Assembly: GCF_900113575.1 (NCBI RefSeq)
Contig: NZ_FOPV01000008.1
Span: forward strand, 62,001 to 126,000
Source: Nitrosospira sp. Nsp14
GTDB lineage: Bacteria; Pseudomonadota; Gammaproteobacteria; Burkholderiales; Nitrosomonadaceae
DNA: 64,000 nucleotides
Direction: 5' to 3'
Under the pieces are notes generated by a model. It saw only the letters and a program-made list of their open reading frames with translations, ran no database searches and was not told where the DNA came from. A program made the translations under genes and the position numbers. This document shows positions 41,717 through 53,869 of the stretch, piece after piece. Positions within the stretch are counted from its first letter, which is position 1. The number at the start of each line of letters is the position of its first letter.

Positions 41717-43756
41717 TTGGGTATCGCCGATGAGTTCGATCTGGTGCTGCATTTGCCCTTGCGTTATGAAGATGAAACGCATCTTTATCCCATCCGCGAC
41801 CTTCCTGCACAAAAAACCGCACAAGTTGAAGGCATTATCATTGACAATAAAGTCATGTACCGCCCACGGCGGCAACTGGTATGCCAAGTCGATGACGGTA
41901 GCGGGGTGCTATGCATGCGCTTCCTCAATTTTTATGGCAGTCAGGTGAAAGCATATGCCAATGGTACGCGTGTGCGCTTGCTGGGTGAAGCGCGTCCGGG
42001 TTTTTTTGGCATTGAAATGGTTCACCCCAAATGCCGCGTTGTGGGTGAACAGGAACCGCTGGAAGACACACTCACGCCGGTTTATCCCGCCACCGCGGGG
42101 CTTTCCTCGGACACCCTTCGTAAACTGATTTATCGAACGCTACGGCAGCTGCGAGAGGCGGGGAACCAGCCTTGTTTATCGGAGACCCTTCCAGAAGAAG
42201 TTCTAAGGCGACATCACCTTCAAGGTTTTGCCGACAGTGTGTTTTTTTTGCATCAGCCGCCCCCGGATGCGCCAGCCGATTTACTGCAGGAACGTACCCA
42301 TCCCGCGTGGCGGCGCGTCAAGTTCGATGAATTGCTGGCGCAACAGCTATCCATGCGCTTGCATTACCAGCAGCGGCGCCACGGTAGCGCGCCGGCTATG
42401 CCGCCAAAGAACAGATTGACCAGCGCACTGCTGGCGTCCTTGCCCTTCGAACTGACCAGAGGTCAGAAGAAAGCCTTCTTCGAAATCAGCCGCGATCTGG
42501 CGGCCGTCCATCCCATGCAGCGGCTATTGCAGGGCGATGTCGGCAGCGGTAAAACGATTGTGGCTGCCCTGGCGGCGTTGCAGGCGATCGAAAATGGTTA
42601 CCAAGCCGCACTACTGGCGCCTACCGAGATCCTGGCCGAACAGCATTATCAGAAACTCCGCGCCTGGCTTGACCCGTTATTGACCCCTTTAAACGCATCA
42701 ATTGCCTGGTTGACCGGCACCCAGAAAAAGAAGCAGCGAGAAATCATACTTGCCAATATTGCTTCAGGCAACGCCATGCTTGCGATTGGCACCCATGCGT
42801 TGTTTCAGGAACAAGTGGAATTCAACCGGTTGGGGCTGGCTGTGATTGACGAGCAGCACCGCTTCGGCGTTCACCAGCGCATGGCGTTAAGAGAGAAAGG
42901 GGCGAAGAAAGATACGGCGAACACTGCGAGCTCGATACCGCATCAGTTGATGATGAGCGCCACGCCTATTCCACGCACGCTATCGATGAGTTACTTTGCC
43001 GACCTTGATGTGTCGGTGATCGAAGGCCTGCCGCCGGGCAGAACTCCTGTGGTAACCAGACTGGTCGCGGATACCCGCCGCGATGAGGTCACCGCACGCA
43101 TCCGCGAAGCCTGCTTGGTCGGGAAACAGGCTTACTGGGTCTGCCCGTTGATTGAAGAATCCGAGGCTTTGCAACTTAAGACAGCTCTTCATACCTATGA
43201 AACGCTGACTCTGATTTTTCCTGAATTGAAAATCGGCCTGATTCATGGGCGGCTAGCACCCGGGGAAAAATCGTCGGTTATGGAATCGTTTGCACAGGGA
43301 GAGATTCAGTTGTTGGTGGCCACTACGGTAATCGAGGTCGGCGTGGATGTGCCAAATGCCTCGCTGATGGTTATCGAGCATGCGGAACGCATGGGCCTGG
43401 CGCAATTGCATCAGCTGCGTGGCCGCGTCGGACGCGGCACGACAGGCGGGATATGCATACTGCTGTACCAGAAACCCCTGTCGGCAACCGCACAGGAAAG
43501 GCTCAAGGTCATATACGAACAAACCGATGGTTTTGAAATAGCAAGACATGACCTACATCTTCGCGGCCCTGGCGAATTTTTGGGCGCGCGCCAGAGCGGC
43601 CTCCCCATGCTACGCTTTGCGGACCTGGAAAAGGATGAGGCGTTGCTTGAGGCCGCCCGCGCTGCCGCGGAGCAGCTTTTGCGCGACTACCCGGAACATG
43701 CACAACGGCATGTGCAGCGATGGCTGGGAAACAGGAGCGAATACCTGCGGGTATAA
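41717..43756 (+). CDS. recG: ATP-dependent DNA helicase RecG
   Basis: RecG remodels stalled replication forks and branched DNA. The 679-residue product from the TTG at 41717 has the wedge domain (LVLHLPLRYEDETHL), Walker A LLQGDVGSGKT, Walker B VIDEQHRFGV, the MSATPIPRTL motif and late helicase motifs (ATTVIEVGVDVPNA, QLRGRVGRG). Homology-like residues (NSAIQEKLARLG) continue in frame upstream of this TTG as far as 41633, directly after the ridA stop. No ATG, GTG or TTG exists there. The true start may be a non-standard codon, with AUC at 41645 following GAGAGG, or CTG at 41633. Confidence 0.95.
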   Translation: MGIADEFDLVLHLPLRYEDETHLYPIRDLPAQKTAQVEGIIIDNKVMYRPRRQLVCQVDDGSGVLCMRFLNFYGSQVKAYANGTRVRLLGEARPGFFGIEMVHPKCRVVGEQEPLEDTLTPVYPATAGLSSDTLRKLIYRTLRQLREAGNQPCLSETLPEEVLRRHHLQGFADSVFFLHQPPPDAPADLLQERTHPAWRRVKFDELLAQQLSMRLHYQQRRHGSAPAMPPKNRLTSALLASLPFELTRGQKKAFFEISRDLAAVHPMQRLLQGDVGSGKTIVAALAALQAIENGYQAALLAPTEILAEQHYQKLRAWLDPLLTPLNASIAWLTGTQKKKQREIILANIASGNAMLAIGTHALFQEQVEFNRLGLAVIDEQHRFGVHQRMALREKGAKKDTANTASSIPHQLMMSATPIPRTLSMSYFADLDVSVIEGLPPGRTPVVTRLVADTRRDEVTARIREACLVGKQAYWVCPLIEESEALQLKTALHTYETLTLIFPELKIGLIHGRLAPGEKSSVMESFAQGEIQLLVATTVIEVGVDVPNASLMVIEHAERMGLAQLHQLRGRVGRGTTGGICILLYQKPLSATAQERLKVIYEQTDGFEIARHDLHLRGPGEFLGARQSGLPMLRFADLEKDEALLEAARAAAEQLLRDYPEHAQRHVQRWLGNRSEYLRV

Positions 43757-43843
43757 ACCGATCGATACTCAATCCCTTTCAATTCAGGTTCGTCTATTCC
43801 GGACGTGCTTGTCTATCCGGCGAAATTTTGCCGGGTACGATGA

Positions 43844-44629
43844 ATGATTCTACAAACCAACAATCTAACTCTGGAGTATCCCGGGAAGCTGCTCTGTCGT
43901 AACTTGAGCTTCACCGTTTATCCAGGCGAATGCTGGGCGATACTCGGCCAAAATGGTTGTGGCAAGAGCACTTTGTTACACGCGCTGGCGGGTCTGAATC
44001 GCGGCTGCGAAGGCGATGGAGCGTCGATCATGGTGTCGGGGAAAGCGCCCCGAGCCTGGGCGCGGCGCGACCTCGCACGTTATCTCGGCGTTCTACTGCA
44101 GGAAGAAACGGGAGATTTCTGGAGCAATGTGTATGAATACGTGTTGCTCGGGCGGCATCCGCATTCAGGCAGCCTGTTTGGCTTTCGACCCCTGGACCAC
44201 GAAATGACGACGCAAGCGATCGAGCGCATGGAACTAGCGGCCCTCGCCGCGCGTCCCCTCGTCACGCTTTCCGGGGGCGAGCGTCAACGCGCGCGTATTG
44301 CACTGTTGCTTGCCCAGTCGCCACAATGCCTGTTGCTTGACGAACCTCTGCAATATCTCGATTTGCGCCACCAAGTGGGCACGATGGCGTTGTTCAGGGA
44401 GTTGGCAACGCGGGGTAAGGCAGTGGTAATGGTGCTGCACGACCTCGGCTGGGCAAGCCATTTCTGCGATCATGTGCTCATGCTGTTCGATGACGGCCGC
44501 ACGATTGCCGGCCCGGTGGCGGCGGTACTCAACCGGGATAATCTTGAAGCTTTATATCAGTGCAGGATAAACGAACTCCAGGTGGGAAGCGGGCGTCATT
44601 TCATGCCAGACGTGACGTCAAGTGTATAA
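43844..44629 (+). CDS. ABC transporter ATP-binding protein, iron/cobalamin (FecE/BtuD) type
   Basis: This 261-residue ATPase resembles those of siderophore, heme and cobalamin importers. Walker A is GQNGCGKST, the signature is LSGGERQRARIALLL and Walker B is CLLLDEPLQYLD, with a switch histidine in VLHDLGWA. No permease or substrate-binding protein gene adjoins it: recG is 87 bp upstream and pcnB is 30 bp downstream. It may serve a permease encoded elsewhere, so the substrate cannot be named. Confidence 0.9.
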   Translation: MILQTNNLTLEYPGKLLCRNLSFTVYPGECWAILGQNGCGKSTLLHALAGLNRGCEGDGASIMVSGKAPRAWARRDLARYLGVLLQEETGDFWSNVYEYVLLGRHPHSGSLFGFRPLDHEMTTQAIERMELAALAARPLVTLSGGERQRARIALLLAQSPQCLLLDEPLQYLDLRHQVGTMALFRELATRGKAVVMVLHDLGWASHFCDHVLMLFDDGRTIAGPVAAVLNRDNLEALYQCRINELQVGSGRHFMPDVTSSV

Positions 44630-44659
44630 TTGGCAACTTGATGCTCTTCTTGGTATGTA

Positions 44660-46066
44660 ATGATCCGTCAACTTCTCGACCGCGTTTTCGGCCGTAACTC
44701 GTCCACCCCTGCTTCTGCCAAGGGTGTCTCATCCTCCAGCCCGCGCATCATCACTCGTGAGCAACACGGCATCGCGCGCGACCATATCCACCCGTGCGCA
44801 CTGAAAGTCACTTCGGGATTGCAGGAAGCGGGATATGCGGCTTTCATTGTCGGCGGAGCAGCGCGGGATCTGCTCCTGGGGCTGGAACCAAAAGATTTTG
44901 ACGTAGCAACCGATGCCACCCCTGAGGAAGTACGATCGATTTTCCGCCGCTCCCGTATTATCGGCCGGCGCTTCCAGTTGGTCCACGTAATGTGCGGGGC
45001 CGAGACCGTGGAAGTATCGACCTTCCGCGGCGGTCCCTCAGGTAGCGATGAAAACGGCAATTCGCTTCATGCTCACGCCGACGAGCACGGAAGGCTGCTG
45101 CGTGACAACGTGTTTGGCAGTCAGGAGGAGGATGCAAAACGGCGCGATTTCACTGTGAATGCACTATTTTTTGATCCCGTCCGGGAAGAGCTGTGGGATT
45201 ACCTGAACGGCTATGAAGATATCAAGGTACGCCACCTCAGGATTATTGGCGATCCGGTGCGGCGCTATCGGGAAGATCCGGTACGCATGCTGCGCGTGGT
45301 TCGGCTTGCCGCCAAGCTAGATCTGCAGATAGACCGCGATACGGCAGCGCCGATTGGTGATCTTGCTCCACTGTTGCGGAATGTACCCCCCTCCCGATTG
45401 TTTGAAGAGATGTTGAAGCTGCTCCTATCCGGCCATGCATTATCCTGTGTCGTGGATTTGCGTACCAGAGGGCTGCACCACGGTCTGCTACCAATGCTGG
45501 ACGTGATCTTGGAGCAACCCCTTGGCGAACGCTTTATTACGCTCGCGCTCAAAAATACCGACGAGCGCGTACGCCAGGAAAAACCGGTTTCCCCCGGATT
45601 TCTTTTCGCGGCGCTGCTCTGGCATGAGGTGCTGGCGACCTGGAACGCACGCCAGTCCGCTGGCGAGAAACCAATCCATGCGTTGCATCAGGCGATGAAC
45701 GACGTGCTTGCGGTACAGAACGAGAATTTGGCGATTCCGCGCCGCTACGATGCCATCATGAAAGAAATCTGGGCAATTCAACCGCGCTTTACCGGCCGCT
45801 CCGGGCGCAGGCCATTTCGATTGCTGGAGCATCCGCGCTTTCGCGCCGCGTATGATTTCATGTTGCTGCGATGCCAAAGCGGCGAGATCGATATGGAGCT
45901 GGGTAAATGGTGGGAAGCATTCCAGCATGCGACTGCCGGAGAACGGGAAGCCATGTTGCTCAAGGACGACATGCCCAGAAAGCGCCGGAGGAGCCGTGGA
46001 CGAAAAAAATCAGTTCCCGTCGATACGGCCGCCATCGATGATACCGCTGCTGAGGCTCCGGAATAG
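44660..46066 (+). CDS. pcnB: Poly(A) polymerase I
   Basis: PcnB adds poly(A) tails to RNA 3' ends and promotes decay. The 468-residue protein has the class II nucleotidyltransferase head with GGAARDLLLG, the metal-binding DxD in DFDVATDATPEE and the adjacent RRSRIIGRRFQLVHV, which separates PcnB from CCA-adding enzymes. RRDFTVNALFFD and DPVRMLRVVRLAAKL follow. The basic C-terminal tail (RKRRRSRGRKKS) fits RNA binding. The folK gene follows within 7 bp, the usual order in beta- and gammaproteobacteria. Confidence 0.96.
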   Translation: MIRQLLDRVFGRNSSTPASAKGVSSSSPRIITREQHGIARDHIHPCALKVTSGLQEAGYAAFIVGGAARDLLLGLEPKDFDVATDATPEEVRSIFRRSRIIGRRFQLVHVMCGAETVEVSTFRGGPSGSDENGNSLHAHADEHGRLLRDNVFGSQEEDAKRRDFTVNALFFDPVREELWDYLNGYEDIKVRHLRIIGDPVRRYREDPVRMLRVVRLAAKLDLQIDRDTAAPIGDLAPLLRNVPPSRLFEEMLKLLLSGHALSCVVDLRTRGLHHGLLPMLDVILEQPLGERFITLALKNTDERVRQEKPVSPGFLFAALLWHEVLATWNARQSAGEKPIHALHQAMNDVLAVQNENLAIPRRYDAIMKEIWAIQPRFTGRSGRRPFRLLEHPRFRAAYDFMLLRCQSGEIDMELGKWWEAFQHATAGEREAMLLKDDMPRKRRRSRGRKKSVPVDTAAIDDTAAEAPE

Positions 46067-46072
46067 TTGGCA

Positions 46073-46573
46073 ATGTCACAACACGGCATCAATCATAAGG
46101 CATATATCGGCCTGGGCAGTAATATGGCGGATCCGGTGGCGCAAGTCAGGGAGGCGCTGGATGAGTTGGCACACCTCCCATCAAGTCGTCTGCTGGCAGT
46201 TTCCTCACTCTATCGCAGCGCCCCCGTGGGAAAACTCGACCAGCCCGATTTCATCAATGCGGTGGCTCTGATAGAAACAGAGTTGACCCCGCAAGACCTG
46301 CTCAAATCCCTGCTTGAAATCGAGCATTATCACGGGCGGGTGCGCGAATACCGCAACGGTCCCCGGACCCTCGATCTCGACATCCTCTTATATGACGACC
46401 TGCAATGCAACGACGCCCACCTCACCCTGCCGCACCCGCGCATGCATCAACGGGCGTTTGTTTTGCAGCCGCTTTGCGAAATTGCCCCTGACTGCCGCCT
46501 TGCCGGTCATGGCACCCTTGCGGAACTGCTCAAGGAATGCTCTGGACAGCAGCTCGAACGAGCGCTGGAATAA
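46073..46573 (+). CDS. folK: 2-amino-4-hydroxy-6-hydroxymethyldihydropteridine pyrophosphokinase
   Basis: FolK transfers pyrophosphate from ATP to the pterin in folate synthesis. The 166-residue protein shows YIGLGSNM, SSLYRSAPVG, FINAVALIETEL, the catalytic-loop RNGPRTLDLDILLYDD and LPHPRMHQRAFVLQPL. I chose the ATG at 46073; a TTG lies 6 bp upstream. It sits between pcnB and the deoxynucleoside kinase gene, whose start comes directly after the folK stop, so this is one operon. Confidence 0.95.
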   Translation: MSQHGINHKAYIGLGSNMADPVAQVREALDELAHLPSSRLLAVSSLYRSAPVGKLDQPDFINAVALIETELTPQDLLKSLLEIEHYHGRVREYRNGPRTLDLDILLYDDLQCNDAHLTLPHPRMHQRAFVLQPLCEIAPDCRLAGHGTLAELLKECSGQQLERALE

Positions 46574-47215
46574 ATGAATCTCGCGGATTATCGTTACATC
46601 GTTATCGAAGGACCAATCGGCGCTGGCAAGACAAGCCTGGCGCGGCGCCTGGCCGCTCGCCTGGGAAGCGGACTCCTGCTTGAAAGACCGGCCGAAAACC
46701 CGTTTCTCGAAAAATTTTACGAGGATATTCCTCGTTATGCACTTTCCACACAGTTGTTCTTTTTATTTCAGCGTGCCAATCAGTTACAGGAACTGGCTCA
46801 GATCGATATGTTTGACAATACGACCGTGAGCGACTTCATGCTGGACAAGGACCCGCTTTTTGCCAGACTTACGTTGAGTGACCCTGAATACGATCTGTAC
46901 CGTAAAATTTATAACCATTTGCAACCGAAAGCTCCCCTCCCCGACTTGGTGATTTATTTGCAGGCAGCACCTTCCACGCTAGTCGAACGCGTAAAGCGGC
47001 GCGCCAGCGCTTTTGAAAATCGCATTTCGGAAGACTACTTGCGGCAACTGGCTGACAGTTACACGCGCTTCTTCCATCAATATGAAGATGCGCCGGTGAT
47101 GATCATAAATAGCGAAAATTTGAATTTCGCCGATAGGCAGGAGGATTTTGATTTGTTGTTGCAGCAGGTGGAGCAAATGCGCGGTCCCCGGGAATATTTT
47201 AATTTCGGAGCTTAG
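46574..47215 (+). CDS. Deoxynucleoside kinase (deoxyadenosine/deoxyguanosine kinase family)
   Basis: This 213-residue kinase phosphorylates deoxyribonucleosides for salvage. The P loop is IEGPIGAGKTS at the N terminus. LLERPAENPFLEKFYED and ALSTQLFFLFQRANQL match the dAK/dGK family, and RRASAFENRISEDYLRQL forms the lid region. A kinase of this family between folK and panB is common in betaproteobacteria. The start is adjacent to the folK stop, with the SD inside folK. Which deoxynucleoside it prefers cannot be read here. Confidence 0.93.
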   Translation: MNLADYRYIVIEGPIGAGKTSLARRLAARLGSGLLLERPAENPFLEKFYEDIPRYALSTQLFFLFQRANQLQELAQIDMFDNTTVSDFMLDKDPLFARLTLSDPEYDLYRKIYNHLQPKAPLPDLVIYLQAAPSTLVERVKRRASAFENRISEDYLRQLADSYTRFFHQYEDAPVMIINSENLNFADRQEDFDLLLQQVEQMRGPREYFNFGA

Positions 47216-47634
47216 GGAATTTCGCAACTTCTGAACAAATCCTCGGCCGAGCATGTTGCTGGTAAAATCGGCTTGACCATAGGTGGGCCCGTCCTCTGAG
47301 CGGCCGTGGCTCGGACCACGATGCCCAGGAGTGCGGGCGGTAATATCTTTAGCGTTTAGTTTTGCACTAAGCGGAAAGAAGAGGCTTTTGGAGCAGGATT
47401 GCTTTGTCGTCCTCCTGGAAAGAGAGCGCTCATTGGATAAACCGTCTGCGCTGTCACCTGTCGAGCATCCATCCCGTGGCCCAGATGACTTATTCAACGT
47501 TCCTGGCATCAGTTCTACTTGCATGATCCGCACCCACGTAATGCCGACTTTGCGATTAAATATACGAAATTGAAGGCGCACGGCATGCGCATATTGATTC
47601 AATCATCCGATGCACTACAGTAGGGAGTTCAGGC
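47216..47634. other. Intergenic region before panB
   Basis: About 420 bp hold no convincing gene. A rightward frame at 47283-47573 and a leftward frame at 46979-47602 have no recognisable feature. A GGGAG ribosome-binding site for panB is at the right end. The length suggests that panBC have their own promoter. Confidence 0.4.
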
Positions 47635-48426
47635 ATGCGAACCACACAAGACGCCATACAAAAGATGCGGGATGACGGCGAGAAGATTGCCGTCCTCACC
47701 TGCTACGACGCAAGCTTTGCGGTATTGCTCGAAAATGCCGGCGTGGATATCCTGCTGGTGGGCGATTCCCTCGGCAACGTGCTCCAGGGGGAAGAAAGCA
47801 CCCTGCCTGTTACGCTGGATGACATGATCTACCACACCCGTTGTGTGAAGCGGGGTTCGAGCAAGGCACTCATCATGGCGGACATGCCGTTCGGGACATC
47901 TCAGGTAAGCCCCGAGGCAACCTTCGAAAATGCCGCAGCGCTACTCGCGGCGGGGGGAAACATGGTCAAGCTGGAAGGCGGCGCCATTATGGCTGAAACA
48001 GTCGAATTCCTAACCCAGCGCGGCATACCTGTCTGTGGTCATATCGGATTAACACCCCAATCAGTGCATCAGTTAGGGGGATACAAGGTGCAGGGCACGA
48101 CCGACTACCAGGCTCGACAGCTTCTTGAGGACGCAGTTGCCTTGGAAAAAGCGGGGGCAAGCATGCTCTTGATGGAGGTCGTTCCTGCCGCGCTGGCCGA
48201 AAAGGTTACCCGAACCCTATCTATACCCACCATTGGCATTGGGGCAGGCGCCAATTGTTCCGCCCAGGTACTGGTACTTTATGACATGCTGGGCATCTAC
48301 TCCGGCAAGAAAGCGAGATTCATGAAGAACTTCATGAGCGGCGCAAACAGTATCCATGAGGCGGTAAAAACCTATGTGCGGGCAGTCAAGAGTGGAGAAT
48401 TCCCCGGCCCGGAGCATGCATTTTAG
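47635..48426 (+). CDS. panB: 3-methyl-2-oxobutanoate hydroxymethyltransferase
   Basis: PanB makes ketopantoate from alpha-ketoisovalerate and methylene-tetrahydrofolate, the first step of pantothenate synthesis. The 263-residue protein has the standard length and motifs: [48 protein letters not shown], the catalytic glutamate in LLMEVVPA, and [15 protein letters not shown]. panC follows after 12 bp, so the two are an operon. No panD is visible in the window. Confidence 0.97.
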   Translation: MRTTQDAIQKMRDDGEKIAVLTCYDASFAVLLENAGVDILLVGDSLGNVLQGEESTLPVTLDDMIYHTRCVKRGSSKALIMADMPFGTSQVSPEATFENAAALLAAGGNMVKLEGGAIMAETVEFLTQRGIPVCGHIGLTPQSVHQLGGYKVQGTTDYQARQLLEDAVALEKAGASMLLMEVVPAALAEKVTRTLSIPTIGIGAGANCSAQVLVLYDMLGIYSGKKARFMKNFMSGANSIHEAVKTYVRAVKSGEFPGPEHAF

Positions 48427-48438
48427 TTTGGGCTGAGG

Positions 48439-49287
48439 ATGGAAGTCGTAACCGATATTTCGTCCTTGCGGGCACGGCTTAAGCACGAATCTTCCGTCGC
48501 TTTTGTACCCACCATGGGCGGTTTGCACGAAGGTCATCTGTCGCTGGTGCGCATCGCCCGGGAGAGGGCGGGCTGCGTGGTGGCGAGCATTTTTGTCAAT
48601 CGACTGCAATTCGCGCCAACCGAAGATTTCGAACAGTACCCGCGGACCTTGGCGGATGACTGTAGACTCTTGGCGCAGCAGGACGCAACCGTGGTCTTTA
48701 CTCCCGCAGAGCGCACGCTCTATCCCGTCCGGCAGGAATTCATGGTAGAACCTGCGCCAGCGGCGAACACGCTGGAAGGCAAATTCCGCCCTGGATTTTT
48801 CCAGGGCGTGGCAACGGTAGTGCTAAAGCTTTTCAATATTGTGCAACCTCAGATCGTAGTGTTCGGCAAAAAAGACTACCAGCAGTTGCACCTCATGCGC
48901 GAGCTGGTGAAGCAGTTCAATTATCCTGTCGAAATTGTGGCGGGGGAAACGGTGCGAGCAGCCGATAATCTGGCGCTGAGTTCCCGCAACCGCTATCTTT
49001 CGACCGAGGCGCGCGTCGAGGCAGCGCGGCTGTATCAAGTCCTTACCCAAGTGAAGCGTCAAATAGAAGACGGCAATACATGTTTTCATGATCTGGAGCA
49101 AAATGCGGCACGAATTCTCTCTCAACATGGCTGGAAAACGGATTACGTGGCCGTGCGGCACGCACATACCCTTGCCCCGGCCAAGACGGAAGATGAGGAC
49201 ATGGTGGTACTGGGCGCCGCCCGGCTGGGGACAATCCGGTTAATAGACAATGTGGAATTGCGACGCGAATCGTGCGCGAAGGAATGA
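48439..49287 (+). CDS. panC: Pantothenate synthetase
   Basis: PanC ligates pantoate to beta-alanine using ATP. The 282-residue protein shows the HIGH-like VPTMGGLHEGHLSLV, SIFVNRLQFAPTEDF, the GKKDYQQL motif, and SSRNRYLS. Length is normal. The KMSKS-like loop region is present as LSSRNRY. It ends the pan operon and is followed by a 730-bp gap. Confidence 0.97.
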   Translation: MEVVTDISSLRARLKHESSVAFVPTMGGLHEGHLSLVRIARERAGCVVASIFVNRLQFAPTEDFEQYPRTLADDCRLLAQQDATVVFTPAERTLYPVRQEFMVEPAPAANTLEGKFRPGFFQGVATVVLKLFNIVQPQIVVFGKKDYQQLHLMRELVKQFNYPVEIVAGETVRAADNLALSSRNRYLSTEARVEAARLYQVLTQVKRQIEDGNTCFHDLEQNAARILSQHGWKTDYVAVRHAHTLAPAKTEDEDMVVLGAARLGTIRLIDNVELRRESCAKE

Positions 49288-50018
49288 TCGCCCGCAAGCC
49301 CCACTCTCACTCTTCCAGGTCATTTTGCATCACATCACACCTTCCCAATATAAGTTCCGCCCATAATAGCTTGGGCAAGCGACACTCTCGGTGGGGGAAA
49401 GTCGTCTTCGACCTCGCAATGAGCTTGGTATAACGATCAAGCTCGCAGCTGCTCCATAATCCTTCGTCGCACACCAGAGCCCGATGCTGATTCATGTTCC
49501 GACGTGGTTTCGTGCACCAGCATTGGTTAGACACGGGAATATGAGCGTCCTGTCGTCAAACCGACCTCTTACTCTACCGATTTTTTTAACCTCACAACTC
49601 CTTGATTTAAATACTCTATTTTTCGTCTCTACCTGACGACACGCAAAAACACTTATCTTTCAGGCTCTTAAATCCACCGATTGGTTTTTCGTTGCTGGAA
49701 GGCAACAATCAGCAACCGGGAAAGACTTAAATCACCGCCTCATGCACGGATAAGTACCTGTTATAACGTGTATATAAATATTGGCATGGAAAATGCTTAC
49801 TTGAAGCAGGGACTCGCCGTGGGATGCTGTTCTCCAAAACGAGCACATCAAACCCACCATGAGTCTGTAGAAAAAAAGCCCAGCCATGACAACTGGCCCG
49901 GCTACAAAAGCATGACGCACATCGAGTTGAGGCAATCCCCTTCGGACACCTGCTTTGATGGCGTCGCAACGAGACATGGATTTGGCGACACAGCCCAATA
50001 CAAGGAGGTATGTTCATT
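49288..50018. other. Long intergenic region upstream of the Crp/Fnr regulator
   Basis: About 730 bp lie between panC and the regulator gene. AT-rich stretches near 49560-49630 and 49750-49790 could hold promoters. A stem-loop at 49877-49903 has a T7 run on its minus-strand side. Open frames here (for example 49681-50337 on the plus strand) overlap the regulator and have no recognisable domain. A long leader for the regulator is possible. Confidence 0.4.
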
Positions 50019-50810
50019 ATGTTTTCCCTGCATAGCCCGAAGCAAAACCGGATTCTTGCCGCACTGCCGGCGGAGGATTATGCACGGCTTCTACCTTATC
50101 TGGAATTTACGCCGATGCCGCTGGGCCAAACAATTTATGAGCCGGGCTCGCCTATTACCCATTTGTATTTTCCGACGAACAGCATCGTTGCCCCCTTGTA
50201 CGGAATGCAGAACGGGGCCTCGGTGCGGCTTGCGATTATCGGTAATGAGGGACTTACCGGCATTTCGACGTTGTTGGGTGGCGGCGGCACTCCGGCCGGC
50301 GTTGTGGTGCAAACCTCGGGCAATGGATACAGGGTAAAAACGAATGTCATAAAGAAGGAGTTCGATTTTAAGGGAAAGCTGCAATACCTGGTATTGTCCT
50401 TCACACAGGCGCTGATGACGCAAACGGCGCAAAATGCCGTTTGTAACCGGCACCATAATATCGAGCAGCAACTGTGCCGTTTTTTGCTGATGAGCCTCGA
50501 CCGTTTGCCCGGACATGAGTTGCAGATGACACACGAGCAGATCGCCGTCATGCTGGGTGTTCGCAGGGAAAGCGTAACGCAGGCGGCCCTCAAGTTGCAA
50601 ATGATCGGCGCCATTCAATACAGCCGCGGTCATATCGCCGTGCTGGATCGCGAAGAACTGGAAAATACAGTGTGCGAGTGTTATTCAGTGGTCAATAATG
50701 AGTACGAACGGTTGCTCTGCAGCAATACCTGCGCAACTGCAGGCGCCGCCGTTCGTCCCGTTACGCAAAAAACCCAAAAGACAAGCGAAGAGTTGTGGTC
50801 ACTGAGCTGA
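50019..50810 (+). CDS. Crp/Fnr family transcriptional regulator
   Basis: This protein of 263 residues has an N-terminal cyclic-nucleotide-binding-like domain (LEFTPMPLGQTIYEPGSPI, LAIIGNEGLTG), a dimer helix and a C-terminal winged helix (MTHEQIAVMLGVRRESVTQA). The four N-terminal cysteines of oxygen-sensing FNR are absent, and the phosphate-binding cassette of CRP is not evident, so the signal is unknown. The GNEGLTGIS segment is typical of a widespread group of orphan regulators. The ATG at 50019 is placed 10 bp after AAGGAGG; an ATG at 50010 is too close. A strong terminator follows. Confidence 0.88.
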   Translation: MFSLHSPKQNRILAALPAEDYARLLPYLEFTPMPLGQTIYEPGSPITHLYFPTNSIVAPLYGMQNGASVRLAIIGNEGLTGISTLLGGGGTPAGVVVQTSGNGYRVKTNVIKKEFDFKGKLQYLVLSFTQALMTQTAQNAVCNRHHNIEQQLCRFLLMSLDRLPGHELQMTHEQIAVMLGVRRESVTQAALKLQMIGAIQYSRGHIAVLDREELENTVCECYSVVNNEYERLLCSNTCATAGAAVRPVTQKTQKTSEELWSLS

Positions 50811-50823
50811 GGAGAGCCCCGGG

Positions 50824-50890
50824 CTACTCAGCGAGCACCAGGTTTTCCCCCTCCCCTAACCCTGGTGCACGTTGAGTAGACCGGTTTTTT
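50824..50890 (+). terminator. Rho-independent terminator after the Crp/Fnr gene
   Basis: CTACTCA pairs with TGAGTAG and GCACCAGG with CCTGGTGC, with a 4-nt internal loop on each side and an 18-nt apical loop. GGTTTTTT follows. It lies 14 bp after the regulator stop and between convergent genes. Confidence 0.85.
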
Positions 50891-50908
50891 ACGGGCGAAA
50901 GCTCTGTT

Positions 50909-53749
<2,841 letters not shown>

Positions 53750-53869
53750 GGATGCTCCCGAGATATTGAAAAAGGACTTATACGATGGGCGCAGCTGAGC
53801 TGATACAGCCGTCGAGGGATACTGGACGAATTATGCGATTCATAATGAAAACCACGTAACCGTTCATAA

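Noticed and set aside
49681-50337. A 218-codon frame overlapping the start of the Crp/Fnr gene
   Set aside because: It shares DNA with a clear regulator gene and has no recognisable domain.
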